Part shown: piece by piece, positions 24,234-37,000 of the stretch
Layout of the letters: each line of letters starts with the position of its first letter
How positions within the stretch are numbered: position 1 is the stretch's first letter
Source: Gossypium raimondii
Taxonomy: Eukaryota > Streptophyta > Magnoliopsida > Malvales > Malvaceae
Reading direction: 5' to 3'
DNA: 64,000 nucleotides
Assembly (NCBI RefSeq): GCF_025698545.1
Contig: NC_068574.1
Location: forward strand, 41,812,014-41,876,013
The notes under the pieces: model-generated
Told to the model about the DNA's origin: nothing
Seen by the model: the letters and a program-made list of their open reading frames with translations, nothing else
Database searches by the model: none
Translations under genes and position numbers: made by a program

Positions 24234-25331
24234 TGTAACGCCCTCCACAAGACCCGAATCAACTGGATCCAAGTATTGGGTGTTACGCCTAAGGATAGAC
24301 ATACTTAGACTCTTTCTATACTTTCCTATATAACTATTCTTACAACATCTAATAAAATTTCTATTACTCTTATACTGAATAACCTCCTGTATATTATTGA
24401 AATTATTCTATGTACAATGTGTGTTCGTCTTTACATTCTGTATAATACAACTATTGTTTTCACTTTAATGTTTCAAGTATACAAATAGAGTACTACAACT
24501 TATACGTAGACTTCAACTTCACCCAACGGCCTTCTATTTAACTTAGTTGATACCATATAATACAAAAGCTTTTCATATAGCTTTCTCTTCATGCCTTCCT
24601 CTTTCTTTCATTCTTCCTCCATATGCATATCAACATGGACTGCAGCTTCCTAGCATAGCCTTGGCATCGTCTCCCGGTGCACTCTTCTTTATATTCCTGA
24701 AATCACATACATTCATAGTAAGTTCGTAAGAACTTAGTGAGACAACTTTCACGCAATTGTCTATTATTCCTTATTAAGCTTAGAGCATTGCACTTCCTTT
24801 TTCCTTTTAAGCGGGTACTTACTAGAATCAGTGTTACACATATTAAACCTTCACTTACCGTATCCTTTTGCGTACTTTGTAAGCATTCTTACCTTAGTCA
24901 CAATTGTTCCACTTACTTGTGGGCTTGAACTCATGACATACTTCTGAATTCACCTTTCATTCTGGTGGACCAGGTAGACTTCGTCTACTTTTAGCAAAAA
25001 AGTTCCTTGCCAGTCTTTCATCATCTCAAGCTCGTTGATTACGCTTTCATTCAGAGTTTTCTCAATTGGAATTGTCTTCAAAACATTACCACGAGGGCCA
25101 ATTCTACAGACTGCATCATAAAGGCGTACTCTTTCCTTGCTATAAATAACCACAGAAGTATTCCTTTGACATAAATAACCATAGGGGGCATCCTTGCACA
25201 AAAGGTAGATAGCCACAAAGGCATCCAAACACATGCACAAGATAGCCATAGAGGCGTCCATACAAATAGATAGCCACAAAGGCGTCCACATAACATCAGA
25301 TAGCCATGAAGGTGTCCTCATATAACAAACT
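24234..25331. mobile_element. Gypsy LTR fragment cut by copia insertion
   Basis: Begins TGTAACGCCCTCCACAAGAC, the start pattern also seen in the complete LTR at 59030-61428 (TGTAACACCCTCAACCCGAC). Both carry GCCACAAAGG-type short tandem repeats (here 25140-25325). The right part is missing because a copia LTR begins at 25332 and the sequence beyond that nest never returns to this LTR. Orientation cannot be fixed without an internal region. Confidence 0.65.
25140..25325. repeat. Degenerate ~40-bp tandem repeat in LTR
   Basis: Five to six units built around ATAGCCACAAAGGCGTCCA, each followed by a variable A/C-rich spacer. The minus-strand frame through them gives repeated TPLWLS-like peptides, which is a product of the repeat and not a protein. 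Confidence 0.75.
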
Positions 25332-25563
25332 TGTTGAAATATGTGAAATCCATATATTTTGGGGATATATTTTAAATTTATTTAGGTAGATAAATCTTAT
25401 TTAGGTAGATAATTCTTAGAATAAATCATTTGAGATATTCTAGGAACATTTTATTTTATCTTTTAGTAGTTTATTTGGTATGACTCTTTTCTCTATTTAA
25501 GTTCAGTTCTTTAGTTAATAAAATACAAAACAATTTTTTTAAATGCTCTCTTGAAAACTTCCA
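25332..25563 (+). mobile_element. 5' LTR of copia element
   Basis: A 232-bp LTR starting TGTTGAAATATGTG and ending AAAACTTCCA. It contains a TATA-like CTCTATTTAAG and an AATAAAA signal at about 25518. It is followed at once by a primer site similar to initiator-Met tRNA. The 3' LTR is not present in the window. Confidence 0.78.
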
Positions 25564-25581
25564 TGGCATCTGAGGTAGGTT
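25564..25581 (+). other. Copia primer-binding site
   Basis: TGGCATCTGAGGTAGGTT resembles the usual TGGTATCAGAGC start complementary to initiator methionine tRNA, with substitutions expected of an old element. It abuts the LTR end, as it should. Confidence 0.7.
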
Positions 25582-25724
25582 AAATCTTTAGTAACATCAT
25601 GGTTAAAACAACCTTCACTGGAGATAAGAGATCCAACAATCAAAACAGAGGAAGAAAGTTCTATCGTTGAAATAACTATCGAGAGTACAATGACTCAAGG
25701 GACAGAAGCATCACACCTTTCTTT

Positions 25725-28700
25725 TTAGTTGACATCTCACAAGCTGAATGGAAAGAATTATCTGGGATGGTCGTAGTCTGTAAAGTTAGAAATTGATGGG
25801 CGCGACAAGCTAGGTCATTTAACTGGAGAAGTCAAGCAACCACAAGTGGGTGATCCAAAGATGAGCAAGTGGAGGTAAAAAATTCTATGATAATTATGTG
25901 GCTTTTAATTCTATGGAAGCATCCATAGGTAAACCTTTTCTTTTTCTCCCAACTGTTAAAGATGTTTGGGACACTATGAAAGACACCTATTCAGATTTAG
26001 AAAATGCTTCACAGATTTTTGAATTAAAAATAAAACTCTAGAAAGCTAGATAAGGGGAAAATGAAGTTACTTTTTATTATAATGAGATGATGTCTCTTTG
26101 TCAAGAGCTGAATCAGTGTTATATTGATGAATGAGAGTGTCCTAGAGATGGTATAAAAGCTATGAAAAAAGAAGAGAATGAATGAGCTTGTTTGTTTCTG
26201 GCTGGTTTAAATAAAGAATTTGATGAAGTAAGATCTCGGATCTTAGGAAAAAAGCCACTTCCAAAGCTCCGTGAGATTTTTTTCTGGGGTTAAAAGAGAG
26301 AAGATAAGGAGAAAAGTAATGTTAAGGCTAGGGTTTGAAGCTAATGATGATAATTCTGTTCTTGTAACTATTAAAAATAATGATGATAGTGAAAAAAGAA
26401 AAAAAATCTTGGTGCAATCACTACAAAAAATATTGGCACACTTGAGAAATGTGTTGGAAGCTCCATGAAAAATCGACGAGTGGAAAAAAAAGAGTGGCAA
26501 TGGTCGTGGTTCACAATCAGGGGATAACAGAGCTTCCCAACCAACTACTGAAAATTATGAGGGCCAAATTTCTTTGGAAGGGTCTCTATTAACTAAGGAA
26601 CAATTAGAGCATTTACACAAGTTTTTCAGTGACCACAGTTTCGGATGAATTCTTCTATTCCTAACTCATCCAATATCTTTCTTCCTCTTTTTCCTAATTA
26701 GGTACTGATTTTTCTGTTTTTTTCAGTGTCAAGCCTTGTAAAACAAACACGTGGATTGTTGATTCTGGAGCTAGTGATATCATGACTAGTAGTCATTTTC
26801 TTTTCTCAACTTACACACCTTGTGCAGGAAACAAAAAGGCCAAAGTAGCAGATGGGTTCGTTGTTTTTACATGATGTTTTACATGTGCCAAATCTAGCTT
26901 GTAATCTCATATCAATCAGTAAATTATCCCAATCCTCAAATTGTCATATTATGTTTGACTCCTCTATGTGTAAATTTCAGGACATGGTCTCGGGGAAGAT
27001 GATTGGCAATGCTAAAGAATCTAGTGGAATTTACTTTTTTAACAATGACCATCTAAGTCAACCAACAACTACTTTATGTTTAAATTCTATTTTTGGTTTT
27101 GATAAGGTTATGATTTGGCATTATAGGCTTGGACATCCTAATTTTTACTATTTAAGATATTTGTTACCTGATCTATTTAAAAATAAAAGTCTTTCATATC
27201 ACTATGAATTTTGTGAATTGGCTAAACATCATCGGTCATTCTTTCCACCTCAAAAATATAAAGCTTCCAAACTTTTTTTGTTAATTCATAGTGATGTTTG
27301 GGGACCTCCAAGTGTCTCAATTTTTTCAAAAAAACATTGGTTCGTCATATTTATTGATGATCATACTCGTATTTGTTGGGTGTTTTTATTAAAAAATAAG
27401 TCTGAAGTTAAAAAATGTGTTTCAGTCTTTTTATGCTTTGGTGAAAACATAATTTGGTGTGAAAATAGAAGTATTTCAGAGTGATAATGGTGGGGAATCT
27501 TTTAGTGACCAATTAGGTGTTTTCTTAACCAAACATGAAATAGTCCACCAAAGCTCTTGAACAAATACACCACAACAAAATTGGATTGTAGAAAGAAAAA
27601 GCCGATGTCTTTTGAAAGTAACTAGAGCCTTTAAGGTACCACACTATCTTTGGGGCGAAACCTTATTAGCAGCTACATATCTTATTAATAGAATGCCCAG
27701 TAAAACTCTAAACTATAGAACTCCTTTTCGTCTCTTTAAAGATAACTTTCCTAAATCTAAATTGATCACAGATTTATCCCTTCGAGTTTTTGGGTTTAGT
27801 GTTTTTGTTGGCTATGCTTCTAATAAAAAAGGTTACAAATGTTATGATCTAATTGATATGAATATTATTATTACCAAGGATGTCACATTTGTTGGAATGC
27901 AATCTTTTTTATTCTAATCTTGAGGAAGGAATTATAGTAAGGAATATTCTATAATTGATCAAGAAAAGACTAGGAATATACAACATAGAGATTCTAATAA
28001 TGGGGAAGGCAAATGTATGATTAACACAGAAATTAATGATGTTAATGTTGTTAATAAAAAGGAGTATGAAGGTGTAAAGTCTGATCATGAGAATAAAGAA
28101 CAAACAAAGGAGTTAATTGTTTACTCAAGAAGAAACCAAAATCAAGAAAGTGGAATCCATCAGATTTATCACCAAGAATCTGACCCGTAAGATCTTGTCA
28201 AAAGTCTAGGTAAAGCTCATAATCCAGCCAATGAATTTTTTGATTTAGATATTCTAATTGCTAAAAGAAAATGTGTTAGAAATGTTGTCAAATATCCCAT
28301 GTCTAACTTTGTATCCTATAAATTCTTGTCTTCGACATTCTCAGCCTTTGTTTTGTGTTCTGATACTGTGAAAATACCCAAAAATGTGAAAGATGCTTTA
28401 CAGGTTCTTAAGTGGAAGTAGGCTATTTTAGAGGAGATGCACGCTCTTGAAAAAATAAGTACATGGGAAACAGTGGAATTACCTATAGAAAAAATAGTGG
28501 GTTATAAATGGGTGTTCACAACCAAATTCAAACCGGATGGATCTTTGGATAGATACAAAGCCCGACTGGTGCCTAAAAGGTATACTCAAACATACAGGAT
28601 AGATTATCTTGAAACATTTGCTCCAGTAGCCAAATTAAATTCTGTTAGAGTTCTTTTATTAATTGTTGTTAGTCTTGATTGGCCTTTACAACAGCTAGAT

Positions 28701-28779
28701 GTGAAGAATGCTTTCTTAAATGGGAAACTTGAAGAAAATGTTTACATGGATCCTCCTCCAGGTTTTGAAGAAAAATTTG
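25725..28779 (+). pseudogene. Copia gag-pol, degraded, interrupted in RT
   Basis: Ty1/copia polyprotein in the order gag, protease, integrase, RT. Gag (from ~25735) shows KLNGKNYLGWS followed by a stop. A zinc knuckle near 26410 has lost a Cys and gained a stop. Protease motif WIVDSGASD is at about 26750. The pre-integrase segment reads WHYRLGHP (27117). Integrase has IHSDVWGP, FIDDHTR and, after a frameshift near 27475, SDNGGE. RT begins [48 protein letters not shown] and [12 protein letters not shown]. At 28779/28780 the reading stops because the Tat element is inserted. The rest of RT, RNase H and the 3' LTR are not found to the right. Several stops and frameshifts make it inactive. Confidence 0.9.
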
Positions 28780-31645
28780 TGTTGACACAATTTTTTTTGA
28801 TGAAACGAGGTCGACTTGGATTTTGAAAATGAAAACGGAAAAACGGGAGTCGCCACAAATCCTTTTTTGATAAGGTGTGATCGGATCACCTTGAAAAATG
28901 GTTGTTTTTAATAAACGATTTAATTTTATTAAAACAACGATTTTGGTCCACGAAATTCAGAAAAACGGGTTCGGGAGTCGGTTACGTACGAGGAAGGATT
29001 AGCACCCTCGTAATGCCCAAAAATTGGTACCTAGTTGATTAGTTAATGTCTTAATGTCGAAGATTGAAAACTTTGAAGAGTTTTAAAAAAAATACGATCC
29101 TTAAAAAAAACTCGAATAATAGATTGAAAGTTAAGAAGATATTTGGCTATTTGGTCAAACGAGAAATTGAGACCCAGCACGTTAGGGCACATTCTCTCAA
29201 ATTTCCAAACGCAAATATTGCCTTACTTTGAAAGTTTAAAAGGATATTTGGCTATTTGGTCAAACGAGAAGTCAAAACCCAACACTTTAGGGTACGTTTC
29301 CTCGATTTTCCAAACGCGAAATATTGCCTTATTTGAAAAGTTTAAAAAGGATATTTGGCTATTTGGTCGAACGAGAAATCGAAACCCAGCACGTTAGGGC
29401 ACGTTTTCTCGATTTTCCAAACGCGAAATATTGCCTTATTTAGAAAAACCTTCCTTTTGATGTTTGGTATTAATAAGCATGACAAAACAATAACGAATAA
29501 ATAAATATAATAGGCAAAATGAAATGACGACAAGGTAACAACAATATAATAAGCAAAATGAAATGACGAGGCGATTACATAAACAAATCAAACGAATAAA
29601 TAAATAGAACTAACAATTTAGAAAAGTAAAAGTGTACATGAATAAATAAATAAACACCAAATAACAATGATAATAAATGGAATAAATACAATTATGTAAA
29701 AATATGTATGCATGTATAATTTTAAGTTATGAAAATAAGAAATGCATATAAATTATAGAGTATAAAATGTATATATATATATATATATATTAAATAAAAA
29801 AATCTGTAAGTATTATAAAATAAAAATGTAAGTATGTGCGTGTATATATATTTACAAATTGTAATAATATAAGAATATATGTATATGAATTATAAAAAAT
29901 ATTTTGAGAATATAAAGAATATATATAAGTATGTATATGAAGTAAAATATGTATACATATATGTAAGTATATAAGAATTATGAAATATGAAAAATATATT
30001 TAAATATGTACAAGTACACATATATATATATATATGAATTAAAATGTGTATATTTATACCTATATCTATGTATATATGAAAATATGAAATATAAAATATA
30101 AAAAGTATATATTTATAATAAATGAAAAGTATGTACGGAAATATATATTATAAAAATGTATGAACAATTTGAAATTATTAATATTAAAATATTTTAACAT
30201 AGATAATAATATATAAGATGATAATATATAAATTTAAACCAAATAAATAAATAAAATAAAACTTTAGATAAATACTAGTCAATCTAAAATAGTTTAAAAT
30301 AAAACAATATACAAAAGAAAATCTTAAACAATAAAAGAAGCAGTTTTTTCTTAAATATATAAAAATTTTAATGCAAAGCAATTTCAAATAAATAATAAAT
30401 ATAAAGGCTTAAAACAAATAATGGTAAAATAGCATATATAAAAAAAATTAAACATATTAAGGACGTGGTTGAAACAGAATTAAAAAAACGGGTCTTAAAC
30501 TACAAATATATGAAATAGGTGGTAAAGGGGTTGAAATAATAGGCGCTGAGGACCTGGGGGACCGATTACGCAATATTCCCCGTCCCATATGAGCATTGAT
30601 TTGCGCAGGACCAGATTGGAAAAGATGCGAAATTACATGGCCGGAATCGAGTAAAATAAAGAATGCATTGAATGTGCCACAGAACTGGAGGGACTAATTG
30701 CGTAAAATACCCATTAGGGCAATGATGCGCAGCCCTCCAAGCCTTCAAACGGCGCCGTTTAAATCAACATAAAGCTTAAAAAAAAACGCCTCTTGCAATT
30801 TCATTTTCTTTTGCAAAAAATCACAAAAAATGAAAGAGAGGGGGGTCCTTTTTCTATGCTAGGGTTCCAAGATTAGGAGCCCCGCCGCCGTCACGCCTCC
30901 ACTGCCCGGTGGCCGGAGCCACGAGAGAACGCCTCCCATCAGCGCATTGAAGTGCATTCAGAGGTCGAAGCCACGAGACAGAGAGATGAAGGGAAAGAGG
31001 AAAGCTTTGGCCGCTCCCTCAACCCGCATCCGGCGACGGTGAAGTGCCATCGACGGCAGATCTAAGGGCCGATTCAGGTAGTTCTTTTTCCTCTTTTTCC
31101 TTATCTTTACTTAGTGTTTTAAGACAGATTAAAAAAGAAAAAAGATAATAATAAAAAGACTATATAAAACAAACGAAAGAACGGTTCTAAAAAAAACAAC
31201 CTTTAGAATTTCAATTTCTGACTTTCGATTTTCTGATGTGCGTTCTTAAAAAAATTAAAAAGGTTGAATTCAGGCTTTTATAGCCGAATTACAATGCTTT
31301 CTTCTTCTTTATTATCTATTAACTACTATTATTGCCCGCGTGCTTCTTCATTTGTGGTTGCATTCAATTCTTTGCAGGTGTCAGACGAGTGTGGTGAAGT
31401 GCGGCGGTGGCGTGCGGGGAATTGGAGCGGTGCATAAGGGCAGGGGCACGCATGCGGCGCTGGAGAGGGTTAGGGTTTGCTCCTCTCTGCCGAAACTGTT
31501 AATATCATGTGGGCTAGGTTTTTTTTTTAACATTTTGTGCCCGTTGGGTTTATCTAATTTTGGCTTTAGGCCACTATTGTAATAGACTGTCTTATTTTGG
31601 ATTTTAGGTTTCTATTTTGGGCCCGGGCAAAAATGGGTTCTTACA
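28780..31645 (-). mobile_element. 3' LTR of Tat element (complete)
   Basis: 2866 bp, TGTTGACACAATTTTTTTTG to GGGCAAAAATGGGTTCTTACA. It contains three ~107-bp repeat units (starts 29138, 29243, 29350), long TA-rich microsatellite tracts (29768-30045), a GC-rich block (30870-31060) and GCAGGTGTCAGACGAG near the end. The flanking five bases ATTTG (28775-28779) are the left half of a target duplication whose partner was lost on the right. Confidence 0.9.
29138..29450. repeat. Three ~107-bp tandem units in 3' LTR
   Basis: Units start GATATTTGGCTATTTGGTC at 29138, 29243 and 29350 and each contains CAGCACGTTAGGG-like and CCAAACGCGAAATATTGCC segments. The open frames called across them are repeat translations. 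Confidence 0.88.
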
Positions 31646-31662
31646 GCTGCCCCCCTTTGCTC
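31646..31662 (-). other. Polypurine tract of Tat element
   Basis: Minus strand AGCAAAGGGGGGCAGC directly before the TGTAAGAACCC start of the 3' LTR: the expected plus-strand primer. Confidence 0.75.
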
Positions 31663-31829
31663 ATTTTAGTGTAACGAGAATAGAACAAAGACTAAAAAAG
31701 GCCAATTTTGCCCGGTCTCGCCGAGTATTGACTTCTTGGTGCCTTTCTTCTTTAAGTAGCCTCATTCCAATCCACTGTGTCTCATTGCCTTGATCCACTT
31801 CACTATACTTCAAAGAGATACGAATTCAA

Positions 31830-32500
31830 TCTACTCTGTTGCAACTCCATGGGGATGAGATTTGTGGTTTTAGTCTGCTCCACTACTGCTTAGGGAGATA
31901 AGATCTGTGGTTTTAATCCGCTCCACTACAACTTCAGGGAGATAGGATTGGTTTCCTTCGTCTGCTCCACTACTGCTTAGGGAGATAAGACTTGATGCGA
32001 TCTGCTTTACTGCAACTTCAGAGAGATAAGATCTGTGGTTTTAATCCGCTCCACTGTAACTTCAGGGAGATAGGATTGGTAGCTTTCGTCTGCTCCACTG
32101 CAACTTCAGGGAGATAAGACTTGATGTGATCTGCTCCACTACTGCTTAGGGAGATAAGATCTGGTTTCTTTCGTTTGCTCCACTACTGCTTAGGGAGATA
32201 AGACTGGTTTCTTTCATCTGCTCCACTACTGCTTAGGGAGATAAGACTTGATGTGATCTGCTCCACTACTGCTTAGGGAGATAAGATCAGGTTTCTTTCG
32301 TCTGCTCCACTACTGCTTAGGGAGATAAGACTGGTTTCTTTCGTCTGCTCCACTACTGCTTAGGGAGATAAGACTTGATGTGATCTGCTCCACTACTGCT
32401 TAGGGAGATAAGATCTGGTGTGATCTGCTCCACTACTGCTTAGGGAGATAAAACTGGTGTGATTTGCTCCACTACTGCTTAGGGAGATAAGATCTGGTTT
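31830..32500. repeat. Tandem array, 11 copies of CTCCACTACTGCTTAGGGAG-type unit
   Basis: The word CCACTACTGCTTAGGGAGATA occurs eleven times with spacers TCTGGTTTCTTTCGTCTG or CTTGATGTGATCTG. A variant unit ACTGCAACTTCAGGGAGATA is mixed in at the left. Spacing varies between about 40 and 50 bp. Confidence 0.88.
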
Positions 32501-32699
32501 TAATCCTTTTAATTGTAATGTCGGGGAACACGATTCGCCATTGTAGCTTCAATCAGTTCCACTGCACCACCAGGAAAGTAAGATTCACCGTTGCGGCTTC
32601 AATCTTTATATTTGTAATGTCGGGGAAGCAAGATTCGCCGTCGTAGCTTTAATCTGCCCCACTACATCGCCAGAGAGATAAAGTTTGATAAGATCTTCT

Positions 32700-33100
32700 C
32701 TACTGCAACTTCAGAGAGATAAGATCTGTTTTCTTCGATCTACTTTGCCACCAATATGGGAAGACAAGACCTGCATCTTCGATCCACTTCCTACCAATAT
32801 AGGAAGACATGACCTACTATTTTCGATCTACTTTACGCCAATACATGAAGACAAGATCTGCTTTGTTCGATCTACTTCGCCACCAGTATGGGAAGACAAG
32901 ATCTGCTTTCTTCGATCTACTTCGCTACCAGTTTGGAAAGACAAGATCTGCATCTTCGATCCACTTCCTACCAATATAGAAGACAGGATCTGCTTTCTTC
33001 GATCTACTTCACGCTAATACATGAAGACAAGATCTGCTTTCTTCGATCTACTTCACGCCGATACATGAAGACAAGATCTGCATCTTTTATGACTTCAATC
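32700..33100. repeat. Tandem array, AAGACAAGATCTGC-type unit
   Basis: Eight to nine units of about 45 bp built on TTCGATCTACTTCGCCACCA and GGGAAGACAAGATCTGC. The unit shares GATAAGATCTG with the neighbouring array, suggesting that one grew out of the other. Confidence 0.82.
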
Positions 33101-34052
33101 CATCCCACTGCAACTTCAGGGGTATATGATCTGTTCCTTTGATCTGTTCTCTGGGGAACATGACATGTAAAATCCATTTCATGGACCTATCTATGCCTAG
33201 TGTTTAGGATGTCGTGATTAGAATGAATCAAATGCTCCTAACTAGATTTGTATGTATGATATTTGCATGAATGCAGAATGTCATTTTTCGAGAATGATCC
33301 CTTTTTAATGCTTAGGTTGTCATTACTTGAAATTTATTAGAGGTTCTATCACCGATGCCTTCTTGTTCAGCCGGTATCTTTGACAGAAAAACCAAGGAAA
33401 TAGTTGCAATTTAGACTATTCTTCCTCCAATGCTTCTAACCCTTAAGTTTGGTCAGTTCTAAACAATAGTCCTGTTTCAGGTCATCGTACTATTTAGAAG
33501 CTTTCAGAGTAATATGTAGAACTCTTTCTGCTTGAATATTACCAATCCAATAATCGTTATTTCAATGAAAAATGCTTGAAAAGGATTATCAAAATAGACA
33601 AGATAAAATTTTGTTGAGAGCAAAGCTCGAAATGAATAAATCAATCAAGATAGCAAATTTTGCTGAGATATAAGATGAAAAAGATTATCACAATGGATAA
33701 GATGGAAATTTATTGAGAGCAAAGCTCTAAATGAACAAATAGCAAATTTTGCTAAGATATAAAAATGAATAAGATAAAAACAGGTGCCCCAGATATCGCA
33801 GCATGAGCTTCTCCGCACAAACTTCTTGAGGACCCTTTTTGAACTTGATATGTGTTTAGAAGTCCTAGAAGACTTTGTTGATGCCCCAAGATGTAGCATC
33901 TCTCCTTCTTATTAATTCAGAGAGGGCAAGACTATCGCATGCCTCGCATTTGATCGAAATTTGAACTGCCCATTTTTGGGTTTTCAATTCAAAACCCCTT
34001 TTGGTTTCAAGGTGCCCTTTGCGGATTTTCGCCTTGGCCTCTCCCTTTTTTT

Positions 34053-37000
34053 TTAGGCAAAGTACTTCTTCACTGAATCTGAATTCACAGGATTGGGCAA
34101 GCTTTTTCCATCCATCTCGGTTAAAATTAATGCCCCTTCCGAAAAGGCTTTCTTTACTACATAAGGTCCCTCCCAGTTTGGCATCCATTTTCCTCTAAAG
34201 TCTTTTTGTATGGGAAGGATCTTCTTCAATACCAAGTCCCCTTCAAAGAAGTCCCTGGGACGAACTTTCTTATTGTAAGCTCGTATCATTCACTTTTGGT
34301 ACATTTGACCATGACGAATAGCTTTCAGCCTCTTTCCTTCAATCAAGTTTAGCTGGTCATATCGGGATTGGACCCATTCTGCTTCGTCTAACCTTAGTTC
34401 TGATAAAACTCGAAGAGAGGGAATTTCAACCTCAATTGGTAGCACCGTCTCCATTCCATAAACCAAAGAGAATGGCGTTACCCCGGTGGAAGTCCTGATA
34501 GACGTTCGATAAGTATAGAGGGCGAATGGTAACTTCTCGTGCCAATCTTTATAGGTCTCAGTCATTTTCCCCACAATCTTCTTGATATTCTTATTGGCCG
34601 TTTCCACGGCGCCATTCATTTTTGGACGATATGGTGATGAGTTGTGGTGCTTGATCTTGAATTGACTACAGACCTCTGCTATCGTGCTATTGTTCAAGTT
34701 TAATGCGTTGTCAGATATAATCCTTTCGGGCATTCCATACCGACATATGATTTCCTTCTTTAGAAACTTGCTGACGGTTGCCTTTGTGACATTGGCGTAA
34801 GAAGTAGCTTCTACCCACTTAGTAAAGTAATCAATCACTACAAAGATGAAACGATGTCCGTTTGAAGCCTTCGGTGATATCAGCCCAATGACGTCCATGC
34901 CCCACATGGAGAAAGGCCATGGGGATGTCATGACATGAAGAGGTGAGGGAGGCTTATGAATCTTGTCTCCGTAAGTCTGGAATTTATGGCACTTCTTAGC
35001 ATACTTGATGCAGTCTCCTTCCATGGTAGACCAATAATATCCGAATTTCATGATTTGTCTGGCCATTGTGAAACCGTTGGCGTGCGTTCCACAAACACCA
35101 TCATGGACTTCTTCCAAGATTTGCTTGGCCTCCACAACGTCCACGCATCTTAACAGCACCTGATCCTTTCCTCTTTTGTACAGGATCTCTCCATCTAAGA
35201 CATAGTCACTAGCCAGTCTCCTCAATATTCTCTTGTCATTCTCGGTTGCTTGGTTTGGGTATTCGCGATTTTTTACGTATCGCAATATGTCCTTATACCA
35301 AGGGTTGTCGTCTTTTTCTTCTTCCTCGTAAATGCTACAACAGTGGGCCGAAGCATCATAAATGCTCATTTGGATAGGCTTCACATCCTCTTGTTTATTT
35401 ACTTTGATCATAGAAGCCAATGTAGCCAAAGCGTCGGCCATCTGATTCTCGTCTCGTGGGAGATAACAAAAAGTGATGTCGTTAAACTCCTCAATCAATT
35501 CTAGGACGAGCTTTCGATAACTAATCAACTTGGGGTCTCTTGTTTCCCATTCACCTTTGAGCTGATAAATTACCAATGCCGAGTCCCCATATACTTCAAG
35601 TACCTTGATTTTGTGTTCTATAGCCGCACGAATTCCCATGATACATGCTTCATATTCTGCCATGTTATTTGTGCAATCAAAATCTAGTTTACTAGTGAAC
35701 GAATAATGATCACCATTTAGAGATACCAAGACTACCCCAATCCCGTTGCCTACAGCATTTGAGGCTCCGTCAAAGTTTAATTTCCAAGCATTGCCTTCTT
35801 GTGTGTTTGCTTCAGCAGTTGCCACATACATCAGATCCTTATTTGAGAAATCGAAGTTCAAAGGCTCATAATCATCCAGGGCTCTACTAGCTAGAAAATC
35901 TGCTATCGCGCTCCCTTTTACAGCCTTTTGATTCACATAGGTTATGTCAAATTCAGATAGTAGAATTTGCCATCGGGCCATCCTTCCATTTAGAGCGGTT
36001 GACTCCATCATGTATTTCAGAGGGTCTAACTTTGAGATTAACCAAGTTGTATGGTACAACATATATTGTCTCAATCTCCGAGTGGTCCAGACCAAGGCGC
36101 AGCATAATTTTTCAATTGGCGAGTATCTCGTTTCACATTCAGTGAACTTCTTACTGAGATAGTAGATTGCTCTTTCTTTTCGTCCTGACTCATCATGTTG
36201 GCTGAGCATACACCCCATAGAATTTTCAAACACTGCCAAGTATAGAATCAGTGGCTTGTCAGGGCAAGGTGGCATTAGTACTGGGGCGTTGGACAAGTAA
36301 TGTTTAACTTTTTCAAAAGTTTTCTGGCACTCCTCATCCCATACACTTGGATTGTGTTTCCTAAGAAGACGGAAGATGGGGTCACATTTCTTGGTTAACT
36401 GTGAAATGAATCGAGCGATGTAATTTAGTCTTCCTAGAAAACCTCGAACCTCTTTTTGAGTACTCGGCGGAGGTAATTCTTGTATGGCTTTAACTTTGTC
36501 TGGATCAATTTCAATTCCCTTTTCGCTGACTAAGATCCTAGCAATTTTCTTGATCTAGCCCCGAAAGTACACTTTGCTGGGTTAAGTTTTAGCTGGAACT
36601 TCCTTAACCTTAGGAAGAGTTTTCTCAGAACTTGCACGTGTTCCCCTTCTGTTCTGGACTTTGCGATCATGTCATCGACATAGACTTCTATCTCTTTATG
36701 CATCATATCATGGAATAATGTTACCATAACCCTCTGATACGTTGCTCCCGCATTTTTTAACCCAAAAGGCATCACTTTGTAGCAAAACGTCCCCCACATT
36801 GTTACGAATGTGGTCTTCTCCATGTCTTCAGAATGCATCTTAATTTGGTTGTACCCAGAGAAACCATCCATGAAAGAGAACAGTAAGTACCCGGCTGTGC
36901 TGTCCACTAAGGTATTGATATGGGGTAATGGGAATTATCTTTGGGACTGGCCTTGTTCAAATCCCGGTAGTCCACACACATTCGTACATTTCCATCTTTC

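Larger units (their letters stand above)
31663..34052. other. 3' non-coding region of Tat element
   Basis: Between integrase and the 3' LTR there is no retroelement domain. It carries two tandem arrays (31830-32500 and 32700-33100) followed by unique sequence. Frames of 80-110 residues here are translations of the arrays. Confidence 0.8.

Noticed and set aside
24950..25321. 123-residue minus-strand frame with TPLWLS repeats
   Set aside because: It arises from the short tandem repeat inside an LTR.
29143..29397. 84-residue frame repeated again near 44431
   Set aside because: It is the LTR ~107-bp repeat read through; both LTR copies give the same peptide.
32000..32500. Array considered as a CRISPR-like repeat
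   Set aside because: Spacers are not unique; unit and spacer both recur, and the array is part of a plant retrotransposon.
32685..33142. Open frames of 84-110 residues with repeating PVWEDKICFLRST-like peptides
   Set aside because: They are translations of the ~45-bp tandem array in the Tat 3' region; unit length varies, so no protein repeat is maintained.
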